A stretch of DNA of 64,000 bases from Mrakia gelida. Taxonomy: Eukaryota; Basidiomycota; Tremellomycetes; Cystofilobasidiales; Mrakiaceae. A model generated the notes under the pieces. That model was not told the DNA's origin, ran no database searches, and saw nothing but the letters and a program-made list of their open reading frames with translations. The stretch is taken from assembly GCA_024345305.1 (NCBI GenBank), contig BRON01000010.1, positions 248,001 through 312,000 of the forward strand, read 5' to 3'. The position numbers were made by a program, and so were the translations under genes. Each line of letters starts with the position of its first letter. Position 1 is the first letter of the stretch. Shown piece after piece: positions 1 through 11,985 of the stretch.

Positions 1-621
1 TTCGTTCGAGCGACCCATCCGTAACCCTGACAGCTCAAGCTGAAGGCCCAAAGCGCACCTGTCTTCCTTGCGACTCTAGGAAAGACTGAGGTTACTCCGA
101 GAGAGCTCCCAGAGAAGGAGAAACGAGGGAAAAGACGAGGTCGGGCAGCTCGGTCTCGCGTTGAGGTCAAGACACATCGACCCTCCTTCTCTTTCCTTCG
201 TCGAACCTCTTCCCTCCCATTCCAACCTCTCCCACCCTGGAGTCCCCTCCTCCAAGTCCGCTGGCCTTCCAAGCTCGCCCATCGCAGCATCCTCGTGTCC
301 GTTCTGTTGACCTCCTCCTCGCCTCTCCCCTCCTTCCCTCCTCCGCCAAGCTGACTGAACCTTGGACTCGTATGAAACTACCGAAGCAGCACGAGAGCAA
401 AAGCTGCTGCATCTAAATCCAGCTCGACCACTATGACCCAGTCACAGGTCCTCCCTCTTGTTCGAAGAAGAGAGCTGAGGATGGTGCCGATGGTGAGGAA
501 GAAAGGAACGAAGAGGGAGCCCGATTCGGCGACGTCCCCCTCCCTCCCCTCCCTCCCTTCTCCTTCTCCCTCGCTCGTACCATCCCAATCCACAGAGATA
601 GAAGGATGAAACTCGACTCAC
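1..621 (-). other. Probable long intron of the Zn2Cys6 gene; no gene resolved
   Basis: Lies downstream of the GTGAGT donor of the exon above. Several short open frames overlap here but none carries a recognisable domain. I read it as intron, perhaps with an unrecognised exon. Confidence 0.3.
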
Positions 622-859
622 AAGCTCTCTGAATCTTCCTCTTCCTTGCTAACCCACTCTCTCCAGCTACGAGATCGCCTCCCAGCGCAGGGACGACGAG
701 ACCTGCTCCCCCTCCTGCTCCTCCTCCTTCAGGTCCACCGGCAGACGATGGGTGACCTCCTCCTCCTCCTGGCGGTCCTCCTGCTCCGGATGGGAAGTTG
801 GAAGCTGGGTTGGTATACGGTTCGTATTCGTCTTGATCTGAATCCGAGTTGTCAGACAT
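622..859 (-). CDS. Putative Zn2Cys6 transcription factor, first exon (partial)
   Basis: The exon opens with an acidic stretch (MSDNSDSDQDEYEPY), runs through a long Gly/Pro/Ala-rich segment, and ends in the basic motif RKRKIQRAC. That motif is how fungal Zn(II)2Cys6 binuclear cluster domains usually begin, so the product is probably a nuclear DNA-binding regulator. A consensus donor GTGAGT follows immediately; the last cysteine codon is split by the intron (phase 1). I could not find a convincing second exon with the remaining cysteines in positions 1-621. There is an acceptor-like TTTCCTAG near position 77, but reading on from it does not give a cluster. The rest of the gene therefore probably lies beyond the left edge. 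It is transcribed divergently from the lipid transfer gene at 1247. The function is inferred only from this short basic motif. Confidence 0.5.
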
Positions 860-1246
860 CGCAGTCGACGGGGGGATAGAGAGAGAGAGAAGAAGGGAGA
901 GGGAGGGGAGGAGAGAGAGGTGGGTCGAGGTTGGGGGAGACGAGAGGAGGACCTTCGAGCTCAGCCCGGACCTGGATCTTTTTGGGGGAGAGGCGGGCGC
1001 CGTTTTTTGTTTTTGTTTTGATCTCGAAGATAGATATCAGCGAGCAGATCTCGTCTGGAAAGCTTCGAGCTCATTTTTGCAGGACAACAAGGCAGGGCGA
1101 GTCGTCGGAGAGGCCCCCGTCGATTCGAGTCCGACGCGGCCACGTTCCCTCCCTCCTCCTCACCTTCTTGCTCTCTTTGCTCCCAAACCATCAGCTTCTC
1201 GCCTCTCTCTTTTCCTCTACGTACATCTCTACCCCTCACCTACACC
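860..1246. promoter_or_regulatory. Divergent promoter region (387 bp)
   Basis: Separates the start codons of the minus-strand Zn2Cys6 gene and the plus-strand lipid transfer gene. It holds a purine-rich GA tract near 875-930 and pyrimidine-rich sequence just before the plus-strand ATG. No specific operator was recognised. Confidence 0.4.
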
Positions 1247-3017
1247 ATGTCGAGCTCTATCCTTCCTCCTCAGCACCCGGACGCTTCCTTTCCAGCTCCC
1301 TCCCCTCCAGCTCCGCTCTCTGAAGCTCAACTCTCCTCCCTCGCCAACCTGATCGCTCACTTCTCCTCCCCAACCTTCAAAGTTCCCATCCCAACGACCC
1401 CTCCTCCAGAGGGATGCAAGCCCGTCGCCTACACCGAGTCTCTCACCGAGTTTGAAGAGTTCTGGCTAAGCGAGGAGCAGATCCTGAGGTTCCTTCGAGC
1501 TACGAAAGGGGACGAAGCAGCCGCGAAGAAGAGGTTGGAGGATACCCTCGCTTGGAGGAGGTCGTTCGGACTGGATGCTTTCACTCCGGAGTATATCTGG
1601 TGAGTTCTCTTCGCTATAGGAACATCTGCTCGAAGGGGGGAGGAGGAGAGGGAGGAAGGCATGAGAGCGAGCTCGGCGTTTCTCTTACGGCACTGAAACT
1701 CTCTCTTCTCTTTCCCTCCTTCCTCTGTTTTTCACGTTTTCTTCTTCCAGTCCCGAGAATGAGACTGGGAAGCAACTCGCCTATGGATTCGATAAGGAGC
1801 GAAGGCCGTGTTGGTGTGAGTTGGCGGTCGAGCTCATTCCCTCTCCCTCCTCCTTGCGTCTCGAAGCTCATTCCAACCCTTCCTTCCCCCCATGTCGTAT
1901 CTCTTTTGCCTCTACAGACATGCGACCAGCTCTCCAGAACACTGAACAGTCGCCTCGTCAGGTTCACCACGTCTTTTACACCATGTTCGCACCCATTTCT
2001 CGCTTTCTCTCATGCACTCCACCTCCTCCCCTCCTCACCTCCCCTCCTTTCTTTCTTTCGCTTCGACTCCAGGCGACTCATCGAAGCTTGCATGCCTCGA
2101 GGAGTAGAGAAGCTCGCTCTCCTTATCAACTTTGCTGAACGAGGTAGAAGTCCTTCGCTCAGCACGTCGAAACAGGTCCTCTTCATGTGAGCTCGACCTT
2201 TCCCTCCCTCCCTCCGTCCTCGTTTTGTTCGGACTTCATTTGTTGACGCGTCTCGCTCTCGGGTCTTTCCTCCTCCTTCTCTCCGACTATCTCCAGCCTC
2301 CAAGGTCAGTGGAGCGTCACGAATCAATCAAAGAAGACTCGTTCCACTCATGCGCTCTCCTTCTCCTTCTCGCTCGTTCTGATTGCCCTCGACGCGTTCG
2401 CGCTCTTTCCCTCCTCCTCCTCTTCAGATCACTACCCAGAGCGTTTGGGAACGGCTTTCGTGGTCAACCTTCCTTTCCTCGTTCGCGGATTCTTCAGCTG
2501 TACGTACTCAGTCACCTGTGCTCTCTCGTTGTCGGTCCCTCTCGTCGACGAGCGCTCTACAAACTCACCTCGGTCTTCTCTCCTCCTCCTCCTCCCTGCA
2601 GTGATCTCTCCCTTCCTGGACCCGGTGACCCGAACGAAGCTCAACCTCCCTTCCTCCACGAACCTCACCACCTACGTCCCTGCCTCCCAACTCGACACGT
2701 CCTTCCAAGGGGAGGTTGCGTTCCCCAAGTACACGCCGGAGGAGCACGAGCTGTACTGGAGGTCCGAGAGAGGGATCGTGAGCCTTGCGAGGGAGAGGGA
2801 GAGGAGAGGGTTGGAGAACTGGAGGAAACTGCCGCTTGTGAATGGGACGAGTAGGGTTGGGAGGAGGGAGTGGGACTACAAGGAGGGAGAGGAGACGTGG
2901 GGGGTTGGCTTCGAGCAGGAGGTGAAGGCAGGAGGGGAGATGGAGGAGGAGGAGGTCGACGCGTCGAGAGAGGAGTTCGAGTCCGAGAAACAGACTGCTT
3001 TGACCGCCTCCGCTTGA
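1247..3017 (+). CDS. Sec14-like CRAL-TRIO phosphatidylinositol transfer protein
   Basis: Seven exons: 1247-1599, 1751-1815, 1918-1984, 2073-2186, 2297-2304, 2428-2499, 2602-3017, giving 364 aa. The N-terminal CRAL-TRIO-N helix region holds EEQILRFLRATKGD (about residues 68-82). The lipid-binding lobe follows, with SPRQVHHVFYT, GVEKLALLINF, DHYPERLGTAFVVNLP and SPFLDPVTRTKL, the order seen in yeast Pdr16/Pdr17. Such proteins move phosphatidylinositol and other lipids between membranes in the cytosol and influence lipid homeostasis and azole tolerance. Exon 5 is only 8 nt (completing an Ile codon and coding Leu-Gln) and is needed to rebuild the conserved ILQxHYPERLG motif. The third intron uses GTTCGC as donor. 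The C-terminal ~60 residues are acidic and not conserved. The family is secure; the exact orthologue is not. Confidence 0.88.
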
Positions 3018-3388
3018 GTTTCTCGTACACTTTCTCGCGCCATGCTATACCCTACCTACTAGACTTCAGATCAGCATACCCCTTCGAGATCAGAACAATT
3101 TTCCATCGTCGTCTGACGCTCTTGCAAGCTCGTGATTCTCAGACCTGCCTCTTTCTGACGGCGACCACTCCCGACGCTCTTCCTGGTTCCCTCTCTCCCT
3201 CGGTTTCCTTCTTACCAAGTCAACCTCGGTGATCCAAACGGCGACTCTCTCTATATCTCGACTACCCTCCTCGAATTCATCAGCAACCCCTCAACCAGAA
3301 CTCTCCCAGTCGAAGAATCCCTCGCTACTTTCCAACTCGTACGACTCTCGCGCCCCGCCTCAACTCCCTCCCCTCCCCCCATCGTAAA
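3018..3388 (+). other. Intergenic spacer / 5' leader of thiolase gene
   Basis: 371 bp between two plus-strand genes. It is pyrimidine-rich towards the next ATG. No gene, repeat or RNA was recognised. Confidence 0.4.
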
Positions 3389-5598
<2,210 letters not shown>

Positions 5599-6302
5599 GT
5601 TTAGGGAGACGAGGAGGATGGACTGTTCGCTTTTTGCTTTGCTTAGATATTATAATGACGCGAAAACGACCGAGATGGGCTGCAGACTGAAAGAGAGAGG
5701 AGAAAGATGGAAAAGTCGCTCGTCGGGAAGAGAGAGAACGGGTCGCGTGCACTCCAATTTTCAGATGCGAGGACGAGGACGACTTTGGTTTGAACCTCAA
5801 ACGACTTCTTTCCCTTCCTCCCTCCTTCCCTTCCTGCCTCGCCCCCGGCCTTCTCTCACCGAAAGAGCAGTCGTGAGTAGATACTCTCTCGTATAGGTTG
5901 AGACGCGTGCTGACTTCGTATTTTTTCTCGTCGCTGCAGCTCTGCAAATCTCCCTCGAACGGACGACCTCGCCTTCGAACCCGGCGTGCCTAAACCCTTT
6001 CAGCCCAAGGCCTCCCTTCGTCTCCCTTCAGCCTCGTCGAGCTTCCCCTGACGCCTCGACCTCACCAGTGAGTAGTAGTCTACTTTTAGCATCCGACTGG
6101 AGGTTGGATGTCAGCGAGGGACCTCTTGAAAGTCTCGGAGAAGGGGAAGCAAAGGAGGTGGTGAGCTCGAGCTGACTTTTCGTTCTCTCCCTCTTCTTGC
6201 TTCTCCTCTTTCCCTCCCTTCCTTCAGACATCTCCCCATCTCCTTCCCTCACCACCTTCTCAGCACTCCCTTCATCTCCCCCTTCCTCCTACACCTCCCA
6301 AA
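5599..6302 (+). other. Spacer and 5' leader of the eIF4E-like gene, with probable 5'-UTR intron
   Basis: A GTGAGT donor at 6068 and a CTTCAG acceptor ending at 6227, with GAGCTGAC upstream of the acceptor, look like an intron in the leader of the next gene. The rest is unassigned sequence and the thiolase 3' end. Confidence 0.4.
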
Positions 6303-8273
6303 ATGAGCTCCATCCTCCCTAAAACGTCGTCTACGCCGGCTGCTCCCATCCTCTCGCCTTCGTCCAACTCACCCGCGAAGGGCATCTTTGATCGTTTCCT
6401 CGAATCCCCTCAAACCTCCCCAAGCTCAACTCCTCGCCCACCAACGGAAGCTCAACGTAGGGTTCGAGGGCTGGTGGAGAAGTTTGAGCTTCAAGCCAAG
6501 AGCGTAACTTCTCCTCCTCCTTCCAAGCCAGCAGGACTAAGAGGTTCCTTCTCGTCCAGGTCCTTGAAGGCGGACGCGAAGGACGAGGTCGTCACATCGC
6601 CAACCTCAGCCCTGGAGCCGTCACCGAAGGAGGAGCAGGTCGTCGTCCCAGTAGCAGTAGCGGAGGAAGCGAGCTCAGAGCAGGAGCCCGAGGCGTTGTT
6701 GAAGAAGTCATCCGGTCTTCTTTCGGATCTCGCAGGCATCATCTCTCCTCGACCCGTTCACGCAGGAGCTTCAACACCCTTCAACCCAGATGCCATCATC
6801 TCAGCACCCTCCCCAGCCCTCGCTTCAGCTCCCTCCCCAGCTCTCTCCTCTCGACCCAACTCTCCTCTCGTCGAACCTGAACCTCTCGCCAACCCCATCA
6901 CCTCCCTCACGAGCGCCAACCTCGAACCTCCCTCCGAAGCATCCCCAGTCATCCTCTCACCCATTCGAGAAGTCCTCAACCCCCTCGCCGCTAAGGGATA
7001 CGGATTCCCTCATCAAGGCTCGGCGGAGGAGGAGAAGAAGAACGTCGTCAACGACTCGGAGGAGCTGAAGTTCGTGGACGTCTCGTCTTCATCCTTGGTG
7101 CCTCTCGCATCGCGTCCTCCAAGGCAGCCCTCGCCTGAGCCTGAGCCTACACCCGAACCAGCTCCCGCTCCCGTGGAGGTCCAGGTCGTCGAGGTCACTC
7201 CCAGCGATGAATCCTCAACTCCCAGCTCGTCAGCTTCCAACTCCCAACCTCCCTCCTCCTCGTCCACCAGCGAGACTCCCACTCCCTCCTCCCCTCTCAC
7301 CACCTCTTCGGATTCCATCCCCACTCCCAATCCCGAAGGCGCAGAGTCTAAGGAATCAGTCACTCCTACTCCCACCGCTCCCGAACCCACCGAACCCACC
7401 ACCACTACTCCCACAACCGTCGAGCCCGCTTCCGTCGAAGCTGAGGCTGAGGTCGAACCTCGACCCCTCACCCACCGACATACCCTCTTCTTCAGCGATA
7501 CCTCGCCGACCAAGAAGGCTTCCGGATCCACCTCGGCGGCTTACGAACATGGACTGCAGCCTCTGTTCACGTGTGGGACGGTGGAGGAGTTCTGCGAGGG
7601 GTGGAAGACGCTCAGAGGGTATTTGGCGAAGACGGTTGGGTCGGAGGAAGGAGTGAGTGGTCCGCTTGCGCTTGAGGGTCTTCTGGGAAGAAGGGGAGGG
7701 TGGGGTTGAGGGAGGGAGGAGGGTAGGGAAGGAAGGAGAGAGATGAGAACGGGCGAGGAGGACGAACGCTGACCTTCGTTCGTTCGACGCGTCTTTTCGA
7801 TGTTTCAGCTCGGAGGACTCAAGCAAGACTCCAACTTCCACTTCTTCCTCGAAAACATCGCTCCTATGTGGTTCGTCCCCATCTCTCTCCCTCCCTCCCT
7901 CCCCCCTTCTGCCCCAAACCAACCTAACCTTCCTCTTTTCTTCGCTTCATTCAGGGAGGACCCAATGAACAAACTAGGAGGTCGCCTAACCATCTCCCTC
8001 CCCACCAACCTTCTCGATTCCACCTTCTCCGCTCTCGTCCTCCTCCTCGTAGGCTCCATCATCGAGATCGACGCTCTCCCAACTCAGGAATCCCACGGTG
8101 GGATCTGTGGAGTCGTCGCGTCGCGGAGACAGAGGGGGGATAGGATTGAGGTTTGGTTGGGAGGACCGGAGGAACCGAACGGGGCGTGGGTGGAGAGGGT
8201 GAAGGAGGTGCTGGCGAGGGAGTTGGGGATGCCGGAGATTGAGAATGGGAGGTATAAGAAGCACTTTGGTTAA
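6303..8273 (+). CDS. eIF4E family cap-binding protein, class II (4E-HP) type, with long N-terminal extension
   Basis: Three exons: 6303-7652, 7809-7870, 7955-8273; 576 aa against about 220-250 for typical eIF4E. The first ~390 residues are Ser/Pro/Glu-rich and probably disordered. The C-terminal part carries the eIF4E fold: RPLTHRHTLFFSD, YEHGLQPLFTCGTVEEF, DSNFHFFLENIAPMWEDPMN, KLGGRLTISL, GICGVVASRRQRGDRIEVW. The tryptophan of PMWEDP is one cap-stacking residue. At the other cap-stacking position a Tyr (SAAYEHGL) replaces Trp, as in class II 4E-HP proteins. Class II proteins bind the mRNA 5' cap weakly and often repress translation of selected mRNAs. Here that role is inferred from the residue pattern. 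The last intron splits the Trp codon of PMWEDP. Confidence 0.85.
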
Positions 8274-8682
8274 TCTGGGCTCGACTTGTCTTTGGTTTTG
8301 GGTCGGGGTGGCGACTCTCGTTCGTTCTTCTTCACATACATATACTGTAGTAGCATATATAGCATGTTCTCCCTTCATACCTTCTTTCATCGATTTCGTT
8401 TCGTCCTGAGCCTCGCTTGAATTCGCTGTCGAGAGCCGATGGAGTGAGATGTGCGACGCCTCGACTAAGTCCGTCCTCCCTTCTCTTTGCGTACAAAAAT
8501 GTACCTCCAGCCCTGTGGACGACCAACCAAACACACTCCTCAGTATCAAGACCTCCCTCGTCAAGCTCGAATATATCAGCTCTTCAATTTATCCTCACAA
8601 AATGACTCGGACGAGGCCGATTGACTCACCTGCTCTCCTCCTTCCTTCCCAGCTCTCTCCTCGAAGCACCACCCCGCTCAAG
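8274..8682 (+). other. Spacer and 5' leader of the GNAT gene
   Basis: A branch-like ATTGACTC followed by a pyrimidine tract and CCCAG ending at 8652 suggests a leader intron just before the chosen start codon. If it is real, the in-frame ATG at 8602 lies in the intron and is not used. Confidence 0.35.
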
Positions 8683-9725
8683 ATGTCAGAAGACACAGAG
8701 AAGTACACGTACAAGATCCAAGAAGCTACCACGCCCGAGGACGTCTCGAAATGCTTAGATCTTCGTGTTCGAGGTACGTTTGCCTACCTCTCAAACTCAA
8801 GTTGAGCTCGAGCTCAACTCCCTTCCTCCTCCTCCATTCGCCGTCGTTGTTCTCCTCGCTGACCTTCTCGGACCCTTCTTGATGTGGATCAGTGTTCCAA
8901 GAAGAGATGGGAGCTCCTCCTGAATCAGCAGAACGAGCTGAGCTCACTCGAACGTCAGTCGGATCGACCTTCTTTCGCTCTTCGATGGTGAGCTCGAAGT
9001 TCGCTCACCTCTCTCCGTTCTTCTTTCACTCCCAGTCAAGACGCCGCATCCGTACACTTCCTCGCTCTTGAGATAACGCCAGCGGGACTTCAAGTTCCTA
9101 TAGGAAGCTGTCGACTCGTTCTACCTTCTCACAAAGTTCGTACAGCGGTCCTTTTGGTTCTCGACTCGTTCGCGAAACCGTCGTGCTGATCGTTCTCCCC
9201 CCCTCCCTTCTTTCCTGATCGACTTTCCAGCTCGGTCGCTTAGTCGTCGTCTCCCGATGTCGGTCTCTAGGGATCGGAGTAAAGCTCGTTGCTGCAGCGA
9301 GCGATTGGGCTGTCGTTGCGGCGAGGAAGAAAGGCGAGAAAGAGGGCTTTTTGTTTTGCCATGCGATGGTGAGTCTTCGTGCGAGAGCTCGGGAAAAGAG
9401 GAGGGCTGAGCCTGTCTTTCGAATTTTCTCTCCAGGCGTACGTCAGTGGGTTCTACGAGAAGGTGAGTGTGTTGAAGATGGGAGCGAGACGCGTCGACTG
9501 CCTGCCGCTGATCTCTTTACTCTCACGTACAACGCATCCTTTTGCTTCGCAGCTCGGATGGAAGTCTGAAGGCGAGCCTATTCGAGAGGTGAGTTCTGCT
9601 GGAGTCCTCTTCCTCGTCTGCTGCAGGCGTCCAAAAACTGACTCACGTCCTCTTCTCCTTTTCGAACGAAGCCTCCGGTTGCTGGGAGCTGGCATCAGAG
9701 GATGGTTAAGAGGATCAACTTATGA
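8683..9725 (+). CDS. GNAT-family N-acetyltransferase
   Basis: Seven exons: 8683-8773, 8893-8953, about 9036-9135, 9231-9368, 9436-9462, 9553-9588, 9672-9725; 168 aa. The fold order is that of small GNAT enzymes, which move acetyl from acetyl-CoA to an amine. An N-terminal helix region (VFQEEMGAPPESAERAEL) is followed by strands HFLALEI and PIGSCRLVL. The acetyl-CoA pyrophosphate-binding motif is RSLGIGVKLV (R-x-x-G-x-G type), and FCHAMAYVSGFYEKLGW matches the usual ending, with the Tyr and Phe before the YEKLGF-like motif. I start at 8683 because the ATG at 8602 seems to sit in a leader intron; starting there would add 27 residues. Two exons are short (27 and 36 nt). The last acceptor is an unusual GAAG. 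The substrate is unknown. Confidence 0.78.
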
Positions 9726-10047
9726 GTCCATGTTGCTTTCAACTCGGTATTCGACAAACCAGAGCTACCGAAAAGCTCTTCAGTCGTCCGAAAGACGAGG
9801 TAACGAGAACCGACGCGACGAGCATCGCTCGCAGAGCAAAGACATCGCTGCTTCGCGAGGTCCCTCCAGGTTTTTTGACCTCGTCCACGTCCGTGTTCCT
9901 CTTCCAAGTCTGACTTAGTCTCACTGCTCGAGAAATGTCAAAGGCGACGAGTTGCGTGACCAACGAGCGCCACGAGGGACGGCGAACACCTAAATCCACT
10001 CGACCTGTCTGCTCCCTTCCCTTTGCGAGTTGACCTCGAACGACAAC
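9726..10047 (+). other. Intergenic spacer
   Basis: 322 bp between two plus-strand genes. Nothing coding or repetitive was recognised. Confidence 0.4.
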
Positions 10048-11253
10048 ATGGCCATCACTCCCAACTTCTCTCAGGACCGAGCCTTTCCTTCTGGTAGCCC
10101 TGCTTCGTCTTGGATCGACCCAGAAACATCTCCAGCCAAGGTCCTCGAGAGCGAAAGTGAGTCAAGGGTTCGAGTCGAGCTCACCTTTGTCCCTTCCTTC
10201 CTTTCTTCTCGTCCGTCTTCCTCTAGCCAAGATCCCACGACTCACTCGACCCCCACTTATGTTTGCTTACAGTTAAGGAATACCACTTCCACATCTACTT
10301 CCATCAAACAAACGCAACTTCTCGAGCAGCTGCTGTTCAAGTGAGTCGAGCTGGCGCTGCTTTGTCGAGCTCATCACCTCGAGCGGAAAGTGCTGACCTT
10401 CCCTCCCCTTCTCCTGGGTCTCTAGCTTCGAGACGCTGTTTTGACTCTCAGAAGAGACGGAGTCTTCGTCGCTGTCCCATTGTGGAGGGTGAGCCCTTCT
10501 CCCGTTGCTGGCAAACTCGCGAAGTTGAGCCTGACGACCTGAGGCTTCCATCTCGCTGACCTTCACCTGCTTGACTTGTGGCAGGTCAACGATGTGAGGC
10601 TTTCTCGCTCCAACATCCCCTATAGATCATCACTAACCGTCTCTTGACTCCAGACCCCCATGGGACCTCACCCCGTCGGTTAGTTCAGCGCGTCGTTCCT
10701 CGGTCCTCGTCGTCGAAAATCTGTCCGACCACACGTCGCTCAAACTGACTTATCCTCCTTCTTCTCTCCATCCCTTCATTACCTCAGGCTCCTACGAGAT
10801 CTGGGTCCCCTCCTCCTCCTTTGCTCAAGTCTACTCCTACCTCCTCCTGAACCGAGGCGAACTCTCCGTCCTCGTTCACCCTCTCACGCGTCAAGAACGA
10901 ACAGATCACTCCGATCGAGCAGCGTGGCTCGGTCCTCCCTTCCCCATCGACCTTGGCACCCTTCCTCTCAACTCGAGTCGCCTTCCTCTTCAGTATCCAG
11001 TCCTCGGTTCGTCCAGTCTCGTCTTCGTCTCCCTTTCGCGTCAAACCCTTCTTTTTCCCTTGGAGACTTAATTTCTTTGTCTCGTTGCTTCCTCCGCTGA
11101 CTCTGCACTATCTCCTTTTCACATGATCCTCCAGGTCTCGGATACACTGCAAAGCCAGACGGAACGTCCCTCGAGGAAAGGAAGAAGGCTGGAGCGAAGG
11201 TCGAGGAGTTGTTGAAAAGCGATAAGGAGGCGGCTCCTGCGCCTTTGGAGTAG
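10048..11253 (+). CDS. DOPA 4,5-dioxygenase family protein (DODA-like)
   Basis: Seven exons: 10048-10156, 10273-10340, 10426-10488, 10585-10593, 10654-10678, 10788-11006, 11135-11253; 203 aa. The family hallmarks are in order: KEYHFHIYFHQ (HxH pair), LRRDGVFVAVPLWR, GPHPVGSYEIW, LVHPLTRQERTDHSDRAAWLG and a C-terminal LGYTAKPDG. Fungal members such as the fly agaric enzyme open the ring of L-DOPA to give betalain or muscaflavin precursors. Many fungi carry uncharacterised homologues that may act on other catechols. Exon 4 is a 9-nt microexon coding Val-Asn-Asp, needed to join VPLWR to TPMGPHPVG. A pigment role is not shown by the context, as no neighbouring pigment genes are present. Confidence 0.85.
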
Positions 11254-11408
11254 GCTGGAAGGGGGGGGGGTTCTTGCTACCGAGTTCTATCTCTGATTTA
11301 TGGTTCTCACGATCTGTCGAGAAGAGGTGGAGAAGAGCGAACTCGCTCCCGGTTTCAACGCGTCGTCGATGCTCACGTCGCGGTTCTCGTCTTCGTCTTC
11401 GCTTCCTT

Positions 11409-11724
11409 TTAGTTCGTGAGACATATATCGCCAACGCAGTACCACCCTCCCATCTCTTCGTTGGGTACCTCCCTCGTGTACGGTCCCAATCTCAGAGTCC
11501 GTCGTTCAAACTGCAAGAAACAACGCAGCAGGTCAGCCTCGTCTCCTCGTCCCCCTCCGTCTCTCCGACCGCCGTGAGGAAGACCCCAACCCACGTCCAT
11601 TAGTAGCTCCCTTCCCATCGCACTTCGAGTCCTCCGTGCAAGGCGTAGGGTTGGCACTGACGTTCACACTCAAGATAGCGGGAACAGCGACGATGGAGGC
11701 GAAGAGGTTGAGTTTGAAGTTCAT
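11409..11724 (-). CDS. Possible small secreted peptide (splice pattern unresolved)
   Basis: From ATG 11724 the frame gives a textbook signal peptide: MNFK, a hydrophobic core through VAVPAILS, then a VSA/NP cleavage-like site and two cysteines (PTPCTEDSKCDGK). Read straight through it makes 63 residues, ending with a basic tail and a stop at 11533 inside a GCTGAC branch-like motif. An acceptor TTGCAG ending at 11511 follows, so an intron is likely. One frame-compatible model uses donor GTCAGT after residue 21 (exons 11662-11724 and 11409-11510, 54 aa). That model would lose the cleavage site, and other donors give shorter products. No family was recognised. It lies between the 3' ends of the DODA-like gene and the Tudor-SN gene. 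Confidence 0.35.
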
Positions 11725-11985
11725 GTTGACGTTTCGTTCGAGGTGGTGGTTGAGGGAAGGAAGAAGAGAGCGAGCGGAGGGAAGCTTTGTTGGCAGCACA
11801 AGGCGGTAGATAGACAGACAGGCCCGCATGGGTCGAGACAGATCGAGCCTTAGCCCGGTGGTAGAGAGAGCGAGGGAAGGAAGGTTCCTCGCTCTCTCAT
11901 CTTTCGAACAGGGCGCGTCCTTCGGTCGAGCGGCAGGCATCACATTTCGAGCTCTGCTCTTTTCTCGCCCTTAAAACGGAGTCGT

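Noticed and set aside
849..1352. 167-codon plus-strand frame overlapping the lipid transfer gene start
   Set aside because: Different frame from the CRAL-TRIO coding exon, low complexity, and covers the divergent promoter.
7013..7531. 172-codon minus-strand frame over the eIF4E-like extension
   Set aside because: Low-complexity reverse reading of a Pro/Ser-rich segment; no start context or homology signal.
8602..8682. Upstream in-frame start for the GNAT protein
   Set aside because: The segment contains a branch-like ATTGAC, a pyrimidine tract and CCCAG, so it reads better as the 3' end of a leader intron.
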